NCBI GenBank assembly: GCA_947493335.1 | Contig: CANLQO010000003.1 | Coordinates: forward strand, 62,001-126,000 | From: an uncultured Paracoccaceae bacterium | Lineage (GTDB): Bacteria > Pseudomonadota > Alphaproteobacteria > Rhodobacterales > Rhodobacteraceae | Direction of reading: 5' to 3' | Length of the DNA stretch: 64,000 bases | Shown: in pieces, positions 63,957-64,000 of the stretch | Layout of the letters: each line of letters opens with the position of its first letter | How positions within the stretch are numbered: the first letter of the stretch is position 1 | Notes under the pieces: model-generated | Seen by the model: the letters and a program-made list of their open reading frames with translations, nothing else | What the model was told of the DNA's origin: nothing | Databases searched by the model: none | Made by a program: the position numbers and the translations under genes

Positions 63957-64000
63957 ATGGCGTATCGGTCAATCACCACGGTCATGCATGACCCCGACGA
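63957..64000 (+). CDS. Probable UspA-family universal stress protein (partial, start only)
   Basis: Only 14 codons are in the window: MAYRSITTVMHDPD. GGGAGAGAGAA precedes the ATG. The strand-like RSITTVMHD start resembles UspA proteins, and a usp gene divergent from ccoN is a common arrangement in Rhodobacteraceae. The assignment relies mainly on that context. Confidence 0.5.
   Translation, partial: MAYRSITTVMHDPD

Overview
The window looks like chromosomal DNA of an alphaproteobacterium of the family Rhodobacteraceae (roseobacter/Rhodobacter type); the genus cannot be fixed from sequence reading alone. The reasons are the mdh-sucC-sucD-sucA-sucB-lpd block with a separate upstream sdhC, the complete ccoNOQP-ccoGHIS cbb3 oxidase cluster next to a divergent UspA-like gene, an ethylmalonyl-CoA-pathway hydratase (mch), a TIGR02300 acidic protein and DUF1194/DUF1737 proteins. 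No phage, IS element, integrase or CRISPR array was recognised.

Layout. 1-5.7 kb (minus strand): sdhC (partial), an M48 protease, DUF1194 and DUF4344 secreted proteins, and a tightly overlapping operon of mcl2-like lyase/thioesterase, nnrU, a DUF1737 gene and mch. 5.8-6.9 kb: a small secreted protein and a TauE/SafE exporter, convergent. 7.0-18.3 kb (plus strand): TCA-cycle genes mdh, sucC, sucD, sucA, sucB and lpd, with three tandem small lipoprotein genes wedged between sucC and sucD and an MAPEG gene before lpd. 18.3-20.3 kb: a GntR/FCD regulator, a YgjP-like protease, the TIGR02300 gene and tRNA-Ala(GGC). 20.4-34.7 kb: an amino-sugar (GlcNAc/GalNAc) cluster with GH20 hexosaminidase, GntR/UTRA regulator, MalFGK-type ABC transporter, oxidoreductase, two SIS-domain proteins, ROK kinase, KbaZ-like protein, NagA and CutC. 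34.7-48.7 kb: a myo-inositol cluster (iolG, iolJ-like, iolB, iolC, iolD; divergently two further dehydrogenases and iolE; then LacI regulator, ribose-type ABC transporter and a TIM-barrel isomerase). 48.8-51.8 kb: a solitary periplasmic binding protein and a GGDEF-EAL protein. 51.9-54.1 kb: tdh-kbl threonine degradation. 54.5-55.9 kb: a small membrane protein, DUF4166 and a GbsR/MarR regulator. 56.0-63.8 kb: cco cluster on the minus strand. The window ends in the start of a UspA-like gene.

How it fits together. Succinate dehydrogenase, succinyl-CoA synthetase, 2-oxoglutarate dehydrogenase and malate dehydrogenase form one half of the TCA cycle. The same long palindrome around GTGATCAC occurs as a pair with exactly 21 bp between centres upstream of sdhC and upstream of sucC, and as a single copy 8 bp before the GntR/FCD regulator that follows lpd. 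This suggests one local regulator controlling the TCA genes and itself. The inositol genes share another palindrome, TTGCAACCGGTTGCA(A/T), in both of their divergent promoter regions, which fits the LacI regulator encoded between them. The cco genes have a FnrL/FixK-type box. The least explained items are the three tandem lipoproteins inside the TCA cluster (shared C-terminal motif NGLPMRCGPQ), four to five 11-bp phased repeats before lpd, and two related REP-like palindromes flanking sucA-sucB.
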